This document shows positions 1-7,455 of a stretch of 64,000 bases of DNA, in pieces. The notes beneath the pieces were generated by a model. That model worked only from the letters and a program-made list of their open reading frames with translations, had not been told where the DNA came from and did no database searches. Positions within the stretch are counted from its first letter, which is position 1. Each line of letters begins with the position of its first letter. The position numbers and the translations under genes are program-made. The stretch is from Streptomyces endocoffeicus. Lineage in GTDB: Bacteria > Actinomycetota > Actinomycetes > Streptomycetales > Streptomycetaceae. Where the stretch lies: NCBI RefSeq assembly GCF_016741935.1, contig NZ_JAERRG010000030.1, positions 51,406 through 115,405 on the forward strand, written 5' to 3'.

Positions 1-750
1 GTGCGGGGGCAGGTCGCGTTCGAGGAGGTCTCCTTCCGCTATCAGCCGGACACGCCGCTCATCGACGGGCTGTCGCTGTCGGTGCGGCCGGGCCAGACCG
101 TGGCCATCGTCGGGCCGACCGGCGCCGGGAAGACCACGCTGGTCAATCTGCTGATGCGGTTCTACGAGGTCAGCGGCGGGCGGATCACGCTGGACGGGGT
201 GGACATCGCCGAGATGTCACGGGAGGAGCTGCGTTCCCACATCGGGATGGTGCTCCAGGACACCTGGTTGTTCGGCGGGACGATCGCCGAGAACATCGCC
301 TACGGGGCGGAGGGGGCGAGCTTCGAGAGGATCGCGGAGGCGGCGAAGGCCACCTATGTGGACCGCTTCGTACGGATGCTGCCGGACGGCTACGACACGG
401 TGATCGACGAAGAGGGCGCCAACGTCAGCGCCGGTGAGAAGCAGCTGATCACGATCGCGCGGGCGTTCCTCTCCGAGCCGTCGATCCTGGTGCTGGACGA
501 GGCCACCAGCTCGGTCGACACCCGTACCGAGGTTCTCATCCAGCAGGCGATGGCCTCGCTGCGCAGCGGCCGTACGAGCTTCGTGATCGCCCACCGGCTG
601 TCGACCATCCGGGACGCGGACGTGATCCTGGTGATGGAGGCGGGGCGGATCGTGGAGCAGGGCTCGCACGACGCGCTGCTCGCGGCGGGGGGTGCGTACG
701 CGCGGCTCTACGCGTCCCAGTTCGCCGAGCCGGTGGCGGAAACCGAATAG
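1..750 (+). CDS. ABC exporter ATP-binding domain (5' end outside window)
   Basis: This is the C-terminal nucleotide-binding domain of a type IV ABC exporter. It powers export of an unidentified substrate across the membrane. Visible motifs are Walker A GPTGAGKTT (about residues 38-46), Q-loop VLQDTW, Walker B ILVLDEATSSVD and the H-loop FVIAHRLST. The signature is NVSAGEKQL rather than canonical LSGGQ, a variant seen in some heterodimeric exporters. The reading frame is open at base 1, and an exporter half normally has a ~300-residue membrane domain ahead of this, so I treat the gene as truncated by the window edge and not as starting at the GTG. It ends inside a short tandem repeat. A heterodimer partner is likely to lie upstream, but that is inference. 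Confidence 0.9.
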   Translation: MRGQVAFEEVSFRYQPDTPLIDGLSLSVRPGQTVAIVGPTGAGKTTLVNLLMRFYEVSGGRITLDGVDIAEMSREELRSHIGMVLQDTWLFGGTIAENIAYGAEGASFERIAEAAKATYVDRFVRMLPDGYDTVIDEEGANVSAGEKQLITIARAFLSEPSILVLDEATSSVDTRTEVLIQQAMASLRSGRTSFVIAHRLSTIRDADVILVMEAGRIVEQGSHDALLAAGGAYARLYASQFAEPVAETE

Positions 751-790
751 CCGGTGGCGGGAACCGAATACCGGTGGCGGAAGCCGAATG
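730..790 (+). repeat. 20-21 bp tandem repeat, three copies, over the ABC gene stop
   Basis: Three near-identical copies of a unit reading ccggtggcggaaaccgaata start at 730, 751 and 771. The first copy encodes the last residues and stop of the ABC gene. The other two are non-coding. This looks like local slippage duplication of the gene end. Confidence 0.85.
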
Positions 791-811
791 GGCGACCGCT
801 CGGGGACGGGT

Positions 812-1744
812 TCAGGCGTGGGCCGCGGCCCAGTCGGCGATGCGGGCCAGCAGGTCGGGGGAGGCGGCGGTCTCGGCGTGGCCGTAGCCCGGCTCGATCC
901 ACAGCTCCGAGGTGGCCGGGTCCGCCGCCGACGCCAGCATCCGTGGATGGTCCAGCGGGAAGTACGGATCCCGGTCGCCGTGCACGATCAGCAGCGGCGT
1001 CGGCGCGATCAGCGGCGCGGCGGCCACCGGGGACAGCGGATCGACGGGCCAGCCGCGGGGGTCGATCCGGGTGCGCAGCCCGTAGCGGGAGACCAGCCGC
1101 CCCGTCGGCCGGGTGATCGCCCAGTGGAGCCGCCGCATGGGCGCGGTGCCCCGGTAGTACCAGCGGGCGGGTGAACTCACGGCGACGACGGCATCGGGCG
1201 CGGCGCCGTCGGTCACCTCCCCGGGGGTCCGGCCTCCGGGAGTCCGGCCCCCGGGGGTCCCGCCTCCGGGGGTCCCGCCTCCGGGAGTCCCGTCCACGGG
1301 AGGCCTGCGTACGCCGCCCGTGCGCCCCGCTGAGCGCCCTGTGCGCTCCCCTTGGTGTACGTCTTGCAACGGCCGGATCTCATCGGCCTTCCCGTACAGC
1401 GCCGCCTGCCGGATCACCACCGACCCGCCCATCGAGAAGCCGACCGTGGCCACCCGCCGATGTCCGAGCCGGCGCGCCCAGCGCACCGCGGCGGCCAGGT
1501 CCAGCACCTCGCGATCGCCGACCGTGGACCGTCCGCCGGACCGCCCATGGCCCCGGAACGAGAATGTGATCACGGCCGTACGCTGGTGAAACGCCGATGC
1601 CACCCGCCGCAGCGCGGGGCGCTCCAGGGCGCCGGAGAAGCCGTGTCCGACCACCAGCGCGAGGTGGTCGGAGGGTTCGGTGCCGACCCCCGGGGAAGGT
1701 TCGTAGCGCGCCTCGATCGAGACCCCGTCATCGGTCAGCAGCAT
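812..1744 (-). CDS. Alpha/beta hydrolase with a Gly-rich insertion
   Basis: Predicted cytoplasmic alpha/beta-fold hydrolase of unknown substrate. The nucleophile elbow is GFSMGG, the acid is probably in HGDRDPYF and the histidine in GYGHAE near the C terminus. The start at 1744 (ATG, reading MLLTDDG) is preferred over the upstream in-frame start at 1816, because the fold begins at MLLTDDG and the extra residues look like intergenic translation. Between the nucleophile and the cap there is a ~60-residue low-complexity insertion with repeated TPGGG/TPGGR units, encoded by 15-bp tandem repeats, which probably forms a surface loop. It is divergent from glnR; the same order (hydrolase, glnR, LacI regulator) is what I remember from S. 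coelicolor. Confidence 0.85.
   Translation of the reverse strand: MLLTDDGVSIEARYEPSPGVGTEPSDHLALVVGHGFSGALERPALRRVASAFHQRTAVITFSFRGHGRSGGRSTVGDREVLDLAAAVRWARRLGHRRVATVGFSMGGSVVIRQAALYGKADEIRPLQDVHQGERTGRSAGRTGGVRRPPVDGTPGGGTPGGGTPGGRTPGGRTPGEVTDGAAPDAVVAVSSPARWYYRGTAPMRRLHWAITRPTGRLVSRYGLRTRIDPRGWPVDPLSPVAAAPLIAPTPLLIVHGDRDPYFPLDHPRMLASAADPATSELWIEPGYGHAETAASPDLLARIADWAAAHA
1219..1300 (-). repeat. 15-bp coding minisatellite in the hydrolase gene
   Basis: About five imperfect copies of a 15-bp unit (cctccgggggtcccg and variants) lie in frame and encode TPGG[G/R] pentapeptides. The length is a multiple of three, so the reading frame is kept. Copy number is likely to vary between strains. Confidence 0.85.
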
Positions 1745-1805
1745 GGCCCGTTGCTCCCGCGCGGCGACCGTGGAAGGACAACGGCGAGCAGATTGAGCCT
1801 CTCCG

Positions 1806-1820
1806 GCACATGTCATGTGC
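1806..1820. promoter_or_regulatory. Perfect inverted repeat in the hydrolase-glnR divergent region
   Basis: GCACAT-gtc-ATGTGC is a perfect 6-bp inverted repeat with a 3-bp centre. It is followed directly by TATTCT (1823-1828), a possible -10 hexamer for glnR. The placement suggests an operator overlapping the glnR promoter. The binding protein is unknown. Confidence 0.45.
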
Positions 1821-1838
1821 GTTATTCTGTCGTGAAGA

Positions 1839-1870
1839 GGATCCGGGCAACGTTGCCCCCGGGTCCTTTT
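1839..1870 (+). terminator. Intrinsic terminator-like hairpin in the glnR leader
   Basis: The segment 1839-1866 folds into a near-perfect hairpin: GGATCCGGG pairs with CCCGGGTCC through one G-T pair, closed by GCAAC/GTTGC. TTTT follows at once (1867-1870). No plus-strand gene lies upstream, because the hydrolase runs the other way, so this is more likely an attenuator in the long glnR 5' leader than the end of a transcript. It sits about 200 bases before the glnR start. Confidence 0.6.
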
Positions 1871-2070
1871 GTGCTTTCAGGGCGGGGTGCGCGTTTGAGC
1901 GCACCGTCGCTCCAAGGGCGCGGAGCGTGACTGTACGAAGTAGTAGCCGCAGACTCCCCCGGGCACGGCCCGGGAGGTGCCCCTCTCGCAAGGGACCGAG
2001 GAGGAACCGACGTAATGGGCGAGCGAAGCGTGCACAACCTCGAGAAGACGGCCGGGGCAGGTGATGGACG

Positions 2071-2883
2071 ATGAGTTCCCTCCTGCTGCTGACCAATGCA
2101 CTCCAGCCCTCGACGGAGGTGCTCCCCGCCCTCGGCCTGCTGCTGCACAGCGTGCGGGTGGCCCCCGCCGAGGGCCCCGCCCTGGTGGACACCCCGGGCG
2201 CCGACATCATCCTGATCGACGGCCGCCGCGATCTGCCGCAGGTTCGCAGCCTGTGTCAGTTGCTGCGGTCCACCGGCCCCGGCTGCCCGCTGATCCTGGT
2301 GGTGACCGAGGGCGGGCTCGCCGCCGTCACCGCCGACTGGGGCATCGACGACGTCCTGCTGGACACCGCGGGCCCGGCGGAGGTCGAGGCCCGGCTGCGG
2401 CTGGCCATGGGCCGTCAGCAGATCACCACCGACGACAGCCCGATGGAGATCCGCAACGGCGATCTGTCGGTCGACGAGGCCACCTACAGCGCCAAGCTCA
2501 AGGGGCGTGTGCTCGATCTCACATTCAAGGAGTTCGAGCTGCTGAAGTACCTCGCCCAGCACCCCGGCCGGGTCTTCACCCGGGCGCAGCTGCTCCAGGA
2601 GGTCTGGGGGTACGACTACTTCGGCGGCACCCGCACCGTGGACGTCCATGTCCGGCGGCTGCGCGCCAAGCTGGGCCCGGAGCACGAGTCCCTGATCGGC
2701 ACGGTGCGGAACGTGGGCTACCGCTTCGTCGCGCCGGAGAAGGTCGAGCGCGCCGCCGAGGAGGCCCGGGCCAAGGCGGCGGCACGGGACGCCGGAGCGG
2801 GCGGCGCGGCGCGGGGCGGGCACCCCGACGGCGCGGTCGGCTCCGCGGCGAGGACCGCTGCCGCACGACCGGCCAACAGCTAG
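2071..2883 (+). CDS. glnR: GlnR, global nitrogen regulator (atypical OmpR-type)
   Basis: GlnR is the orphan OmpR-family activator/repressor of nitrogen assimilation genes (glnA, glnII, amtB, nirB) in Streptomyces. The opening MSSLLLLTNALQPSTEVLPA is characteristic. Residues ~1-115 form a degenerate receiver domain, and ~125-225 a winged-helix DNA-binding domain (TFKEFELLKYLAQHPGRVFT, then VDVHVRRLRAKL). GlnR proteins are known to work as dimers without a cognate kinase. The C-terminal ~45 residues are Ala/Gly/Arg-rich and variable in character. The ATG at 2071 follows GGGGCAGGTG at a fair spacing. The long leader holds an inverted repeat and a terminator-like hairpin. The LacI-type gene follows 23 bp downstream but has its own apparent promoter. 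Confidence 0.95.
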   Translation: MSSLLLLTNALQPSTEVLPALGLLLHSVRVAPAEGPALVDTPGADIILIDGRRDLPQVRSLCQLLRSTGPGCPLILVVTEGGLAAVTADWGIDDVLLDTAGPAEVEARLRLAMGRQQITTDDSPMEIRNGDLSVDEATYSAKLKGRVLDLTFKEFELLKYLAQHPGRVFTRAQLLQEVWGYDYFGGTRTVDVHVRRLRAKLGPEHESLIGTVRNVGYRFVAPEKVERAAEEARAKAAARDAGAGGAARGGHPDGAVGSAARTAAARPANS

Positions 2884-2906
2884 CTGGACCCGCGTAGACT
2901 TCGCGC

Positions 2907-3929
2907 GTGGCCAAGGTGACGCGGGATGATGTGGCAAGGCTTGCGGGAACGTCGACCGCGGTCGTCAGTTACGTCATCAATAACGGACCCCGGCCGGTCG
3001 CCCCGGCCACGCGCGAGCGGGTGCTCGCCGCGATCAAGGAGCTCGGCTACCGGCCGGACCGGGTCGCGCAGGCGATGGCGAGCCGCCGGACCGATCTCAT
3101 AGGGCTGATCGTTCCGGACGCCCGGCAGCCGTTCTTCGCGGAGATGGCGCACGCCGTCGAGCAGGCGGCCGCCGAGCGCGGAAAGATGGTGCTGGTCGGC
3201 AACTCCGACTACCTGGACGAGCGCGAGGTGCACTATCTGCGCGCCTTCCTGGGGATGCGGGTGTCCGGGCTGATCCTCATCAGCCAGGGCCCGAGCGAGA
3301 ACGCGGCGGCGGAGATCGAGGCGTGGGACGCCCGGGTGGTGCTGCTGCACGAGCGGCCCGAGGCGATCGACGACGTGGCGGTGGTGCTGGACGACGTCGG
3401 CGGCGCACAGCTCGCCGTGCGGCATCTGCTGGAGCACGGCCATGACTATGTGGCCTGCCTCGGCGGCACCGAGATAACCCCGACCGTCGGCGACCCGGTC
3501 ACCGACCATGTGGAGGGCTGGCGCCGCGCGATGCGCGAGGCCGGGCGGCCGACCGACGGGCGGCTCTTCCAGGCCCCTTACAACCGCTACGACGCCTATA
3601 AGGTCGCCCTCGATCTGCTCGCCGGCCCCGACCGGCCCCCGGCCATCTTCTGCGCCACCGACGACCAGGCGTTCGGGGTGCTGCGGGCGGCGCGAGAGCT
3701 GCGGATCGATGTCCCCGGGGAACTGGCCGTGGCCGGTTTCGACGATGTGAAGGAAGCCCACCTCACCGACCCCCCGCTGACCACGGTCGGCTCCGACCGC
3801 CCCGCGATGGCGCGCGCCGCGGTCGACCTCGTCCTGGACGACGGCGTCCGGCTCTCCGGCTCCCGCCGCGAGCGCGTCAAGCAGTTCCCCTCGGCCCTGG
3901 TGGTCCGCCACTCCTGCGGCTGCTCATAG
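2907..3929 (+). CDS. LacI/GalR family transcriptional regulator
   Basis: Sugar-type transcriptional repressor of 340 residues. The N-terminal helix-turn-helix (TRDDVARLAGTSTAVVSYVI, residues ~4-23) and hinge are followed by a periplasmic-binding-protein-like effector domain starting near residue 60 (RRTDLIGLIVPDARQPFF). The effector is unknown. The GTG start has no Shine-Dalgarno. A -10-like TAGACT at 2895-2900 is followed by exactly six bases and then the GTG, the usual layout of a leaderless Streptomyces gene, so it probably has its own promoter inside the 24-bp gap after glnR. The C terminus has two Cys close together (HSCGCS). Confidence 0.92.
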   Translation: MAKVTRDDVARLAGTSTAVVSYVINNGPRPVAPATRERVLAAIKELGYRPDRVAQAMASRRTDLIGLIVPDARQPFFAEMAHAVEQAAAERGKMVLVGNSDYLDEREVHYLRAFLGMRVSGLILISQGPSENAAAEIEAWDARVVLLHERPEAIDDVAVVLDDVGGAQLAVRHLLEHGHDYVACLGGTEITPTVGDPVTDHVEGWRRAMREAGRPTDGRLFQAPYNRYDAYKVALDLLAGPDRPPAIFCATDDQAFGVLRAARELRIDVPGELAVAGFDDVKEAHLTDPPLTTVGSDRPAMARAAVDLVLDDGVRLSGSRRERVKQFPSALVVRHSCGCS

Positions 3930-3948
3930 CGCTTCGCGCCGCTGCTCG

Positions 3949-4662
3949 TCAGGGGCGGGAGTGAACGCCGATGCCTCCGGAGACGGTGAGGTTGTCGCCG
4001 GTGATGTAGCCGGCGGCGTCCGAGGCGAGGAAGGCCACGGCTTCGGCGATGTCGGCGGGAGCGCCGACGCGGCCGAGCGGGATGTCCCCGGCCCAGGAGT
4101 CGATCATTTCCTGGGATATGCCCATCTTGCTGTAGGCGGGGGTGTTGATCATTCCCGGGCTGACGGCGTTGACGCGGATGCGGCGGGGGGCGAGTTCGAG
4201 CGCGAGGGACCGCACGAGGGGCAGCAGAGCGCCCTTGGCGGCGGTCATGGCGGCTCCGATCCCCTCCCCGGCGCCCACGGTGAACACGACCGAGGCGCCC
4301 TCGTTGAGGAGCGGGAGTGCCTTTTGCAGGGTGAAGAAGCCGCCCTTGACGTTGATATCGAACAGGGCGTCGAAGGCGTCTTCGTCGATCGACTCGATCG
4401 GGCCGGGACGGGAGATGCCCGCGTTGAGGAAGAGCAGGTCGAGGGAGCCGAATCGGCGGCGTGCCAGGTCCATCGTGTGGTCGAGGTCCGGCAGGGACCG
4501 TGCGTCGGCCCGGACGACCATGACGTCTTCGGGAAGTCCGGCGTTGGCGGCATTGCCGACGCCGGTGACCATGACGCGGTAGCCGCGGGAGTGGAGCAGT
4601 TCGGCGGTCGCCTTACCGATGCCGCTGGTTCCACCGGTGATCAAAGCTGCGGGTGCGGACAT
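3949..4662 (-). CDS. Short-chain dehydrogenase/reductase
   Basis: Classical SDR of 237 residues. It shows the NAD(P)-binding TGGTSGIG motif near the N terminus, NAG (FLNAGIS) and the proposal-site region SPGMINTPAY. The usual YxxxK active-site motif is not present in standard form: the position reads MTAAKGALLPL, with Lys kept but no Tyr at the -4 position, so catalysis may differ or be lost. The ATG at 4662 is chosen because AAGGAA lies six bases upstream; an earlier in-frame ATG at 4698 has no such site. It is divergent from a TetR gene with a palindromic operator between them, so it is probably the target of that repressor. Substrate unknown. Confidence 0.88.
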   Translation of the reverse strand: MSAPAALITGGTSGIGKATAELLHSRGYRVMVTGVGNAANAGLPEDVMVVRADARSLPDLDHTMDLARRRFGSLDLLFLNAGISRPGPIESIDEDAFDALFDINVKGGFFTLQKALPLLNEGASVVFTVGAGEGIGAAMTAAKGALLPLVRSLALELAPRRIRVNAVSPGMINTPAYSKMGISQEMIDSWAGDIPLGRVGAPADIAEAVAFLASDAAGYITGDNLTVSGGIGVHSRP

Positions 4663-4716
4663 GAGGCGTTCCTTTGCGTGTCCCTGGGAGATATGCATTG
4701 GCAGCGTACGACGGCC

Positions 4717-4731
4717 TGGCAGTGACTGCCA
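4717..4731. promoter_or_regulatory. 15-bp palindromic operator between SDR and TetR genes
   Basis: TGGCAGTgACTGCCA is a perfect palindrome. On the minus strand it overlaps a candidate SDR promoter (-35 TTGGCA, 18-bp spacer, -10 TACGCT). Further half-sites, TTGGCAG at ~4698 and TGGCAGT at 4753-4759, flank it, the latter next to the TetR gene promoter. This fits autoregulation plus SDR repression by the TetR protein. Confidence 0.65.
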
Positions 4732-4778
4732 AGTGGGATGCGAGTGCCTGGCTGGCAGTGCTGGGATAACCTGGTGGC

Positions 4779-5387
4779 ATGAAGCAGGAAGCCAAGACGG
4801 CGACGGGCGCGCCGACCACGCTGTGGGACCGGACGCGGCAGCTGGCCTCCCAGGAGATCCTCGAGACGGCTCTGCGCCTGTTCACCGAGCAGGGCTACGA
4901 CGAGACGACCATCGCCCAGATCGCCCGGGAGGCCGGTGTCTCCCAGCGCACCCTCTTCCGCTACTTCGGCACCAAGGAGGACCTTCTCGGCGGCGACCAG
5001 GGCCGGTTCGGGCGAGTCCTGACGGACACGATCGGCGAACAGCCCGCCGAAGCCGGTGTCTGGGAGGCCCTGCGTGCGGGGGTCGCCGCCGTACTGGCCC
5101 TGCACGAGAGCCGCGAACAGGCCCTGGAGCGGTTCCGTCTCCTGCACAACACCGCCTCGCTGCGCGCCGGTTGGCTCGAAAAGCGGCTGCGGTTCCAGGA
5201 GGGGCTGCTGCCGCTCATCGAGGCGCGCATGGACGTCGCCGTCGGCGGTGCGGATCCGAGGGCCCGCGCGGTGCTCGCGACGGCGTTCGCGTGCCTGGAC
5301 GCCGCATCGATGGCGTGGGTCGACAACGACGGTAAGGGCGACATCATGGACCTGTACGACGAGTGCCTGGCCGCGGTGCGCGGCTGA
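4779..5387 (+). CDS. TetR family regulator, divergent from SDR
   Basis: TetR-type repressor of 202 residues. The N-terminal HTH region spans ~residues 25-70 (EILETALRLFTEQGYDETTI, then VSQRTLFRYFGTKEDL). The C-terminal ligand domain is variable. The gene seems leaderless: TAACCT (4767-4772), six bases, then ATG, with no Shine-Dalgarno. Its probable targets are itself and the divergent SDR gene through the TGGCAGT palindrome. The SDR/TetR pair lies between genes (LacI regulator and htrA) that I recall as adjacent in S. coelicolor, so it may be an insertion in this lineage. Confidence 0.9.
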   Translation: MKQEAKTATGAPTTLWDRTRQLASQEILETALRLFTEQGYDETTIAQIAREAGVSQRTLFRYFGTKEDLLGGDQGRFGRVLTDTIGEQPAEAGVWEALRAGVAAVLALHESREQALERFRLLHNTASLRAGWLEKRLRFQEGLLPLIEARMDVAVGGADPRARAVLATAFACLDAASMAWVDNDGKGDIMDLYDECLAAVRG

Positions 5388-5484
5388 TCCGCGGCGACAC
5401 CCTTATGTCGGGCATACCGACTTCTGGTGGGGTTCTCAGCGGGCACTCAGGGGACTCTCATACTCCGGCCGCACAGTCATAGAC

Positions 5485-6627
5485 ATGACGGACAGCACAC
5501 GCCGCAGCGGCGCAGACGAGCCCTATCCCTACGCTTACGGTGGCGGTGCGGGGTATCCCGATCCGCCCGCGTATCAGCCTCAGCAGCCGGTCACCACGCC
5601 GTCCCCGGTCACCACGCCGTCCGGGGTCACCGTATGGCCGGGTGGCGGCGGTGGCGGCGGTGCGGGGGAGGACGGCGGCGCGTTCGCGAGTGAGGGGGCG
5701 CAGGGGGGCGGGGGACGGCGCAGGGTGCGGGCCTCGCGGCCGGTCGCGCTGATCGCGGCCGTGGCGGCGGTCTCGGCGCTCGTGGGCGGCGGGGCGGCCG
5801 CGCTGGTCACCAACGCCACCCAGAAGTCCGACACCACGATCTCCACCCCCGTGGTCAACGCCAAGTCCACCAGCCAAAGCGGGGTTTCGGCCGTCGCGGC
5901 GGCCGTCAGCCCCAGCATCGTGGAGGTCAGCGCCGGCGGCACCAGCGGCCAGTCCACCGGCTCCGGCGTGGTCATCACCAGCGGCGGCGAGATCATCACC
6001 AACAACCACGTGGTCTCCGGCGCCGACGCGATCAAGGTGACCTTCAGCGACGGCAGCAAGAAGACCGCGACGGTCGTCGGCACCGACAGCAAGAAGGACC
6101 TCGCGCTGATCAAGGTGGAGGGGGCGAGCGGGCTGAAGCCCGCGTCCCTCGGTGACTCCAGCAAGGTCTCGGTGGGCGACCAGGTCGTGGCCATCGGCTC
6201 GCCCGAAGGCCTTACCGGCACCGTCACCAGCGGTATCGTCTCCGCGCTCGACCGCGATGTCACCGTCTCCACGGAGCAGGGCCAGGGTCAGGGCCAGGGT
6301 CAGGGCCAGGGCGGTCAGGGGCCGGGCGGCGGCGGGCAGTGGCCGTTCGAGTTCGGCGGCGGCCGGTACAACGGCGACGTCGGCTCGTCGACCACCACCT
6401 ACAAGGCCATCCAGACCGACGCCTCGCTCAACCCCGGCAACTCCGGTGGCGCGCTGATCAATATGAGCGGCCAGATCATCGGCATCAACTCCGCGATGTA
6501 CTCCTCGGCCTCGGGCCAGAGCTCCGGCGACGCGGGCAGCGTCGGCCTCGGCTTCTCGATCCCGATCAACACCGTCAAGTCCGATCTCGCCGCCCTGCGC
6601 GCGGGCGGAAGCGACAGCAACACCTGA
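5485..6627 (+). CDS. HtrA/DegP-like membrane-anchored serine protease without PDZ domain
   Basis: Trypsin-like envelope protease of 380 residues. A Pro/Gly-rich cytoplasmic N terminus leads to one membrane segment (RPVALIAAVAAVSALVGGGA, about residues 85-105), then the extracellular protease domain. The catalytic triad is visible as His175 (NNHVVSG), Asp205 (KKDLALIKV) and Ser320 (NPGNSGGAL). The protein ends soon after the protease domain, so the PDZ domain normal for DegP/HtrA is absent. A GQ repeat (about eight Gln-Gly dipeptides, ~residues 266-277) interrupts the domain. The ATG at 5485 has no clear Shine-Dalgarno. It is followed by a two-component system in the same direction, so it may be part of an envelope stress circuit. 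Confidence 0.92.
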   Translation: MTDSTRRSGADEPYPYAYGGGAGYPDPPAYQPQQPVTTPSPVTTPSGVTVWPGGGGGGGAGEDGGAFASEGAQGGGGRRRVRASRPVALIAAVAAVSALVGGGAAALVTNATQKSDTTISTPVVNAKSTSQSGVSAVAAAVSPSIVEVSAGGTSGQSTGSGVVITSGGEIITNNHVVSGADAIKVTFSDGSKKTATVVGTDSKKDLALIKVEGASGLKPASLGDSSKVSVGDQVVAIGSPEGLTGTVTSGIVSALDRDVTVSTEQGQGQGQGQGQGGQGPGGGGQWPFEFGGGRYNGDVGSSTTTYKAIQTDASLNPGNSGGALINMSGQIIGINSAMYSSASGQSSGDAGSVGLGFSIPINTVKSDLAALRAGGSDSNT

Positions 6628-6714
6628 TGGACGTGCGAGGCTGGCAGCAGCGCCGCACAGCCCGCCGCGGCCACCTCCCCGCCCCACCGTCACCCGCTTT
6701 GAGGAAACCGACCC

Positions 6715-7455
6715 ATGAGCCCCGCCGACCACGGCGATCAGCCGGCCCGCATCCTGATCGTCGACGACGAGCCGGCCGTCCGCGAAGCCCTCCAGCGCAG
6801 CCTCGTCTTCGAGGGCTACGCGACCGAGACCGCCGTGGACGGACTGGACGCGCTGGGCAAGGTCGGCTCCTACGACCCCGAGCTGATCGTGCTCGATGTG
6901 CTGATGCCCCGGATGGACGGGCTGACCGCCGCACGGCGGCTGCGCGCCACCGGGGTGACGCTGCCGATCCTGATGCTCACCGCGCGGGACACCGTCGGCG
7001 ACCGGGTCACCGGACTCGACGCGGGCGCCGACGACTACCTCGTCAAACCCTTCGAACTGGATGAACTGCTGGCCCGCATCCGCGCCCTGCTCCGCCGCAG
7101 CTCCTACGCCGCCCAGCAGGGCGCGGCGCTGCCCGACGGAGACGTGCTGGCCTTCGGCGATCTGCGGATGGACCTGACGACCCGCGAGGTCGCCCGGGGC
7201 GCGCGCCGCGTCGAGCTGACCCGGACCGAGTTCACCCTGCTGGAGATGTTCCTGGCGCATCCGCGCCAGGTGCTCTCCCGTGAGCAGATCCTCAAGGCGG
7301 TGTGGGGCTTCGACTTCGAGCCGTCGTCCAACTCGCTGGACGTGTACGTGATGTATCTGCGCCGTAAGACCGAGGCGGGCGGCGAGCCGCGGCTCGTGCA
7401 CACCGTGCGCGGGGTGGGGTACGTCCTGCGGCCCGCGGAGGGCGAGTCCTCGTGA
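6715..7455 (+). CDS. OmpR-family response regulator next to HtrA
   Basis: Response regulator of 246 residues. The receiver domain holds the acidic pair Asp17/Asp18, phospho-acceptor Asp61 (LIVLDVLMP) and the conserved Lys in LVKPFE. The C-terminal winged helix (TRTEFTLLEMFLAHPRQVLS, then SLDVYVMYLRRKTEA) binds DNA. The ATG follows GAGGAAAC at a normal distance. The stop overlaps the kinase start by four bases, so the two are translationally coupled. Its position right after htrA suggests it controls that protease; this is inference. Confidence 0.93.
   Translation: MSPADHGDQPARILIVDDEPAVREALQRSLVFEGYATETAVDGLDALGKVGSYDPELIVLDVLMPRMDGLTAARRLRATGVTLPILMLTARDTVGDRVTGLDAGADDYLVKPFELDELLARIRALLRRSSYAAQQGAALPDGDVLAFGDLRMDLTTREVARGARRVELTRTEFTLLEMFLAHPRQVLSREQILKAVWGFDFEPSSNSLDVYVMYLRRKTEAGGEPRLVHTVRGVGYVLRPAEGESS

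Noticed and set aside
812..1816. Hydrolase start at 1816
   Set aside because: The extra residues have no family character, and the ATG at 1744 begins the fold.
5458..7401. 647-residue minus-strand open frame opposite htrA and the response regulator
   Set aside because: Antisense to two well-supported genes; composition-driven.
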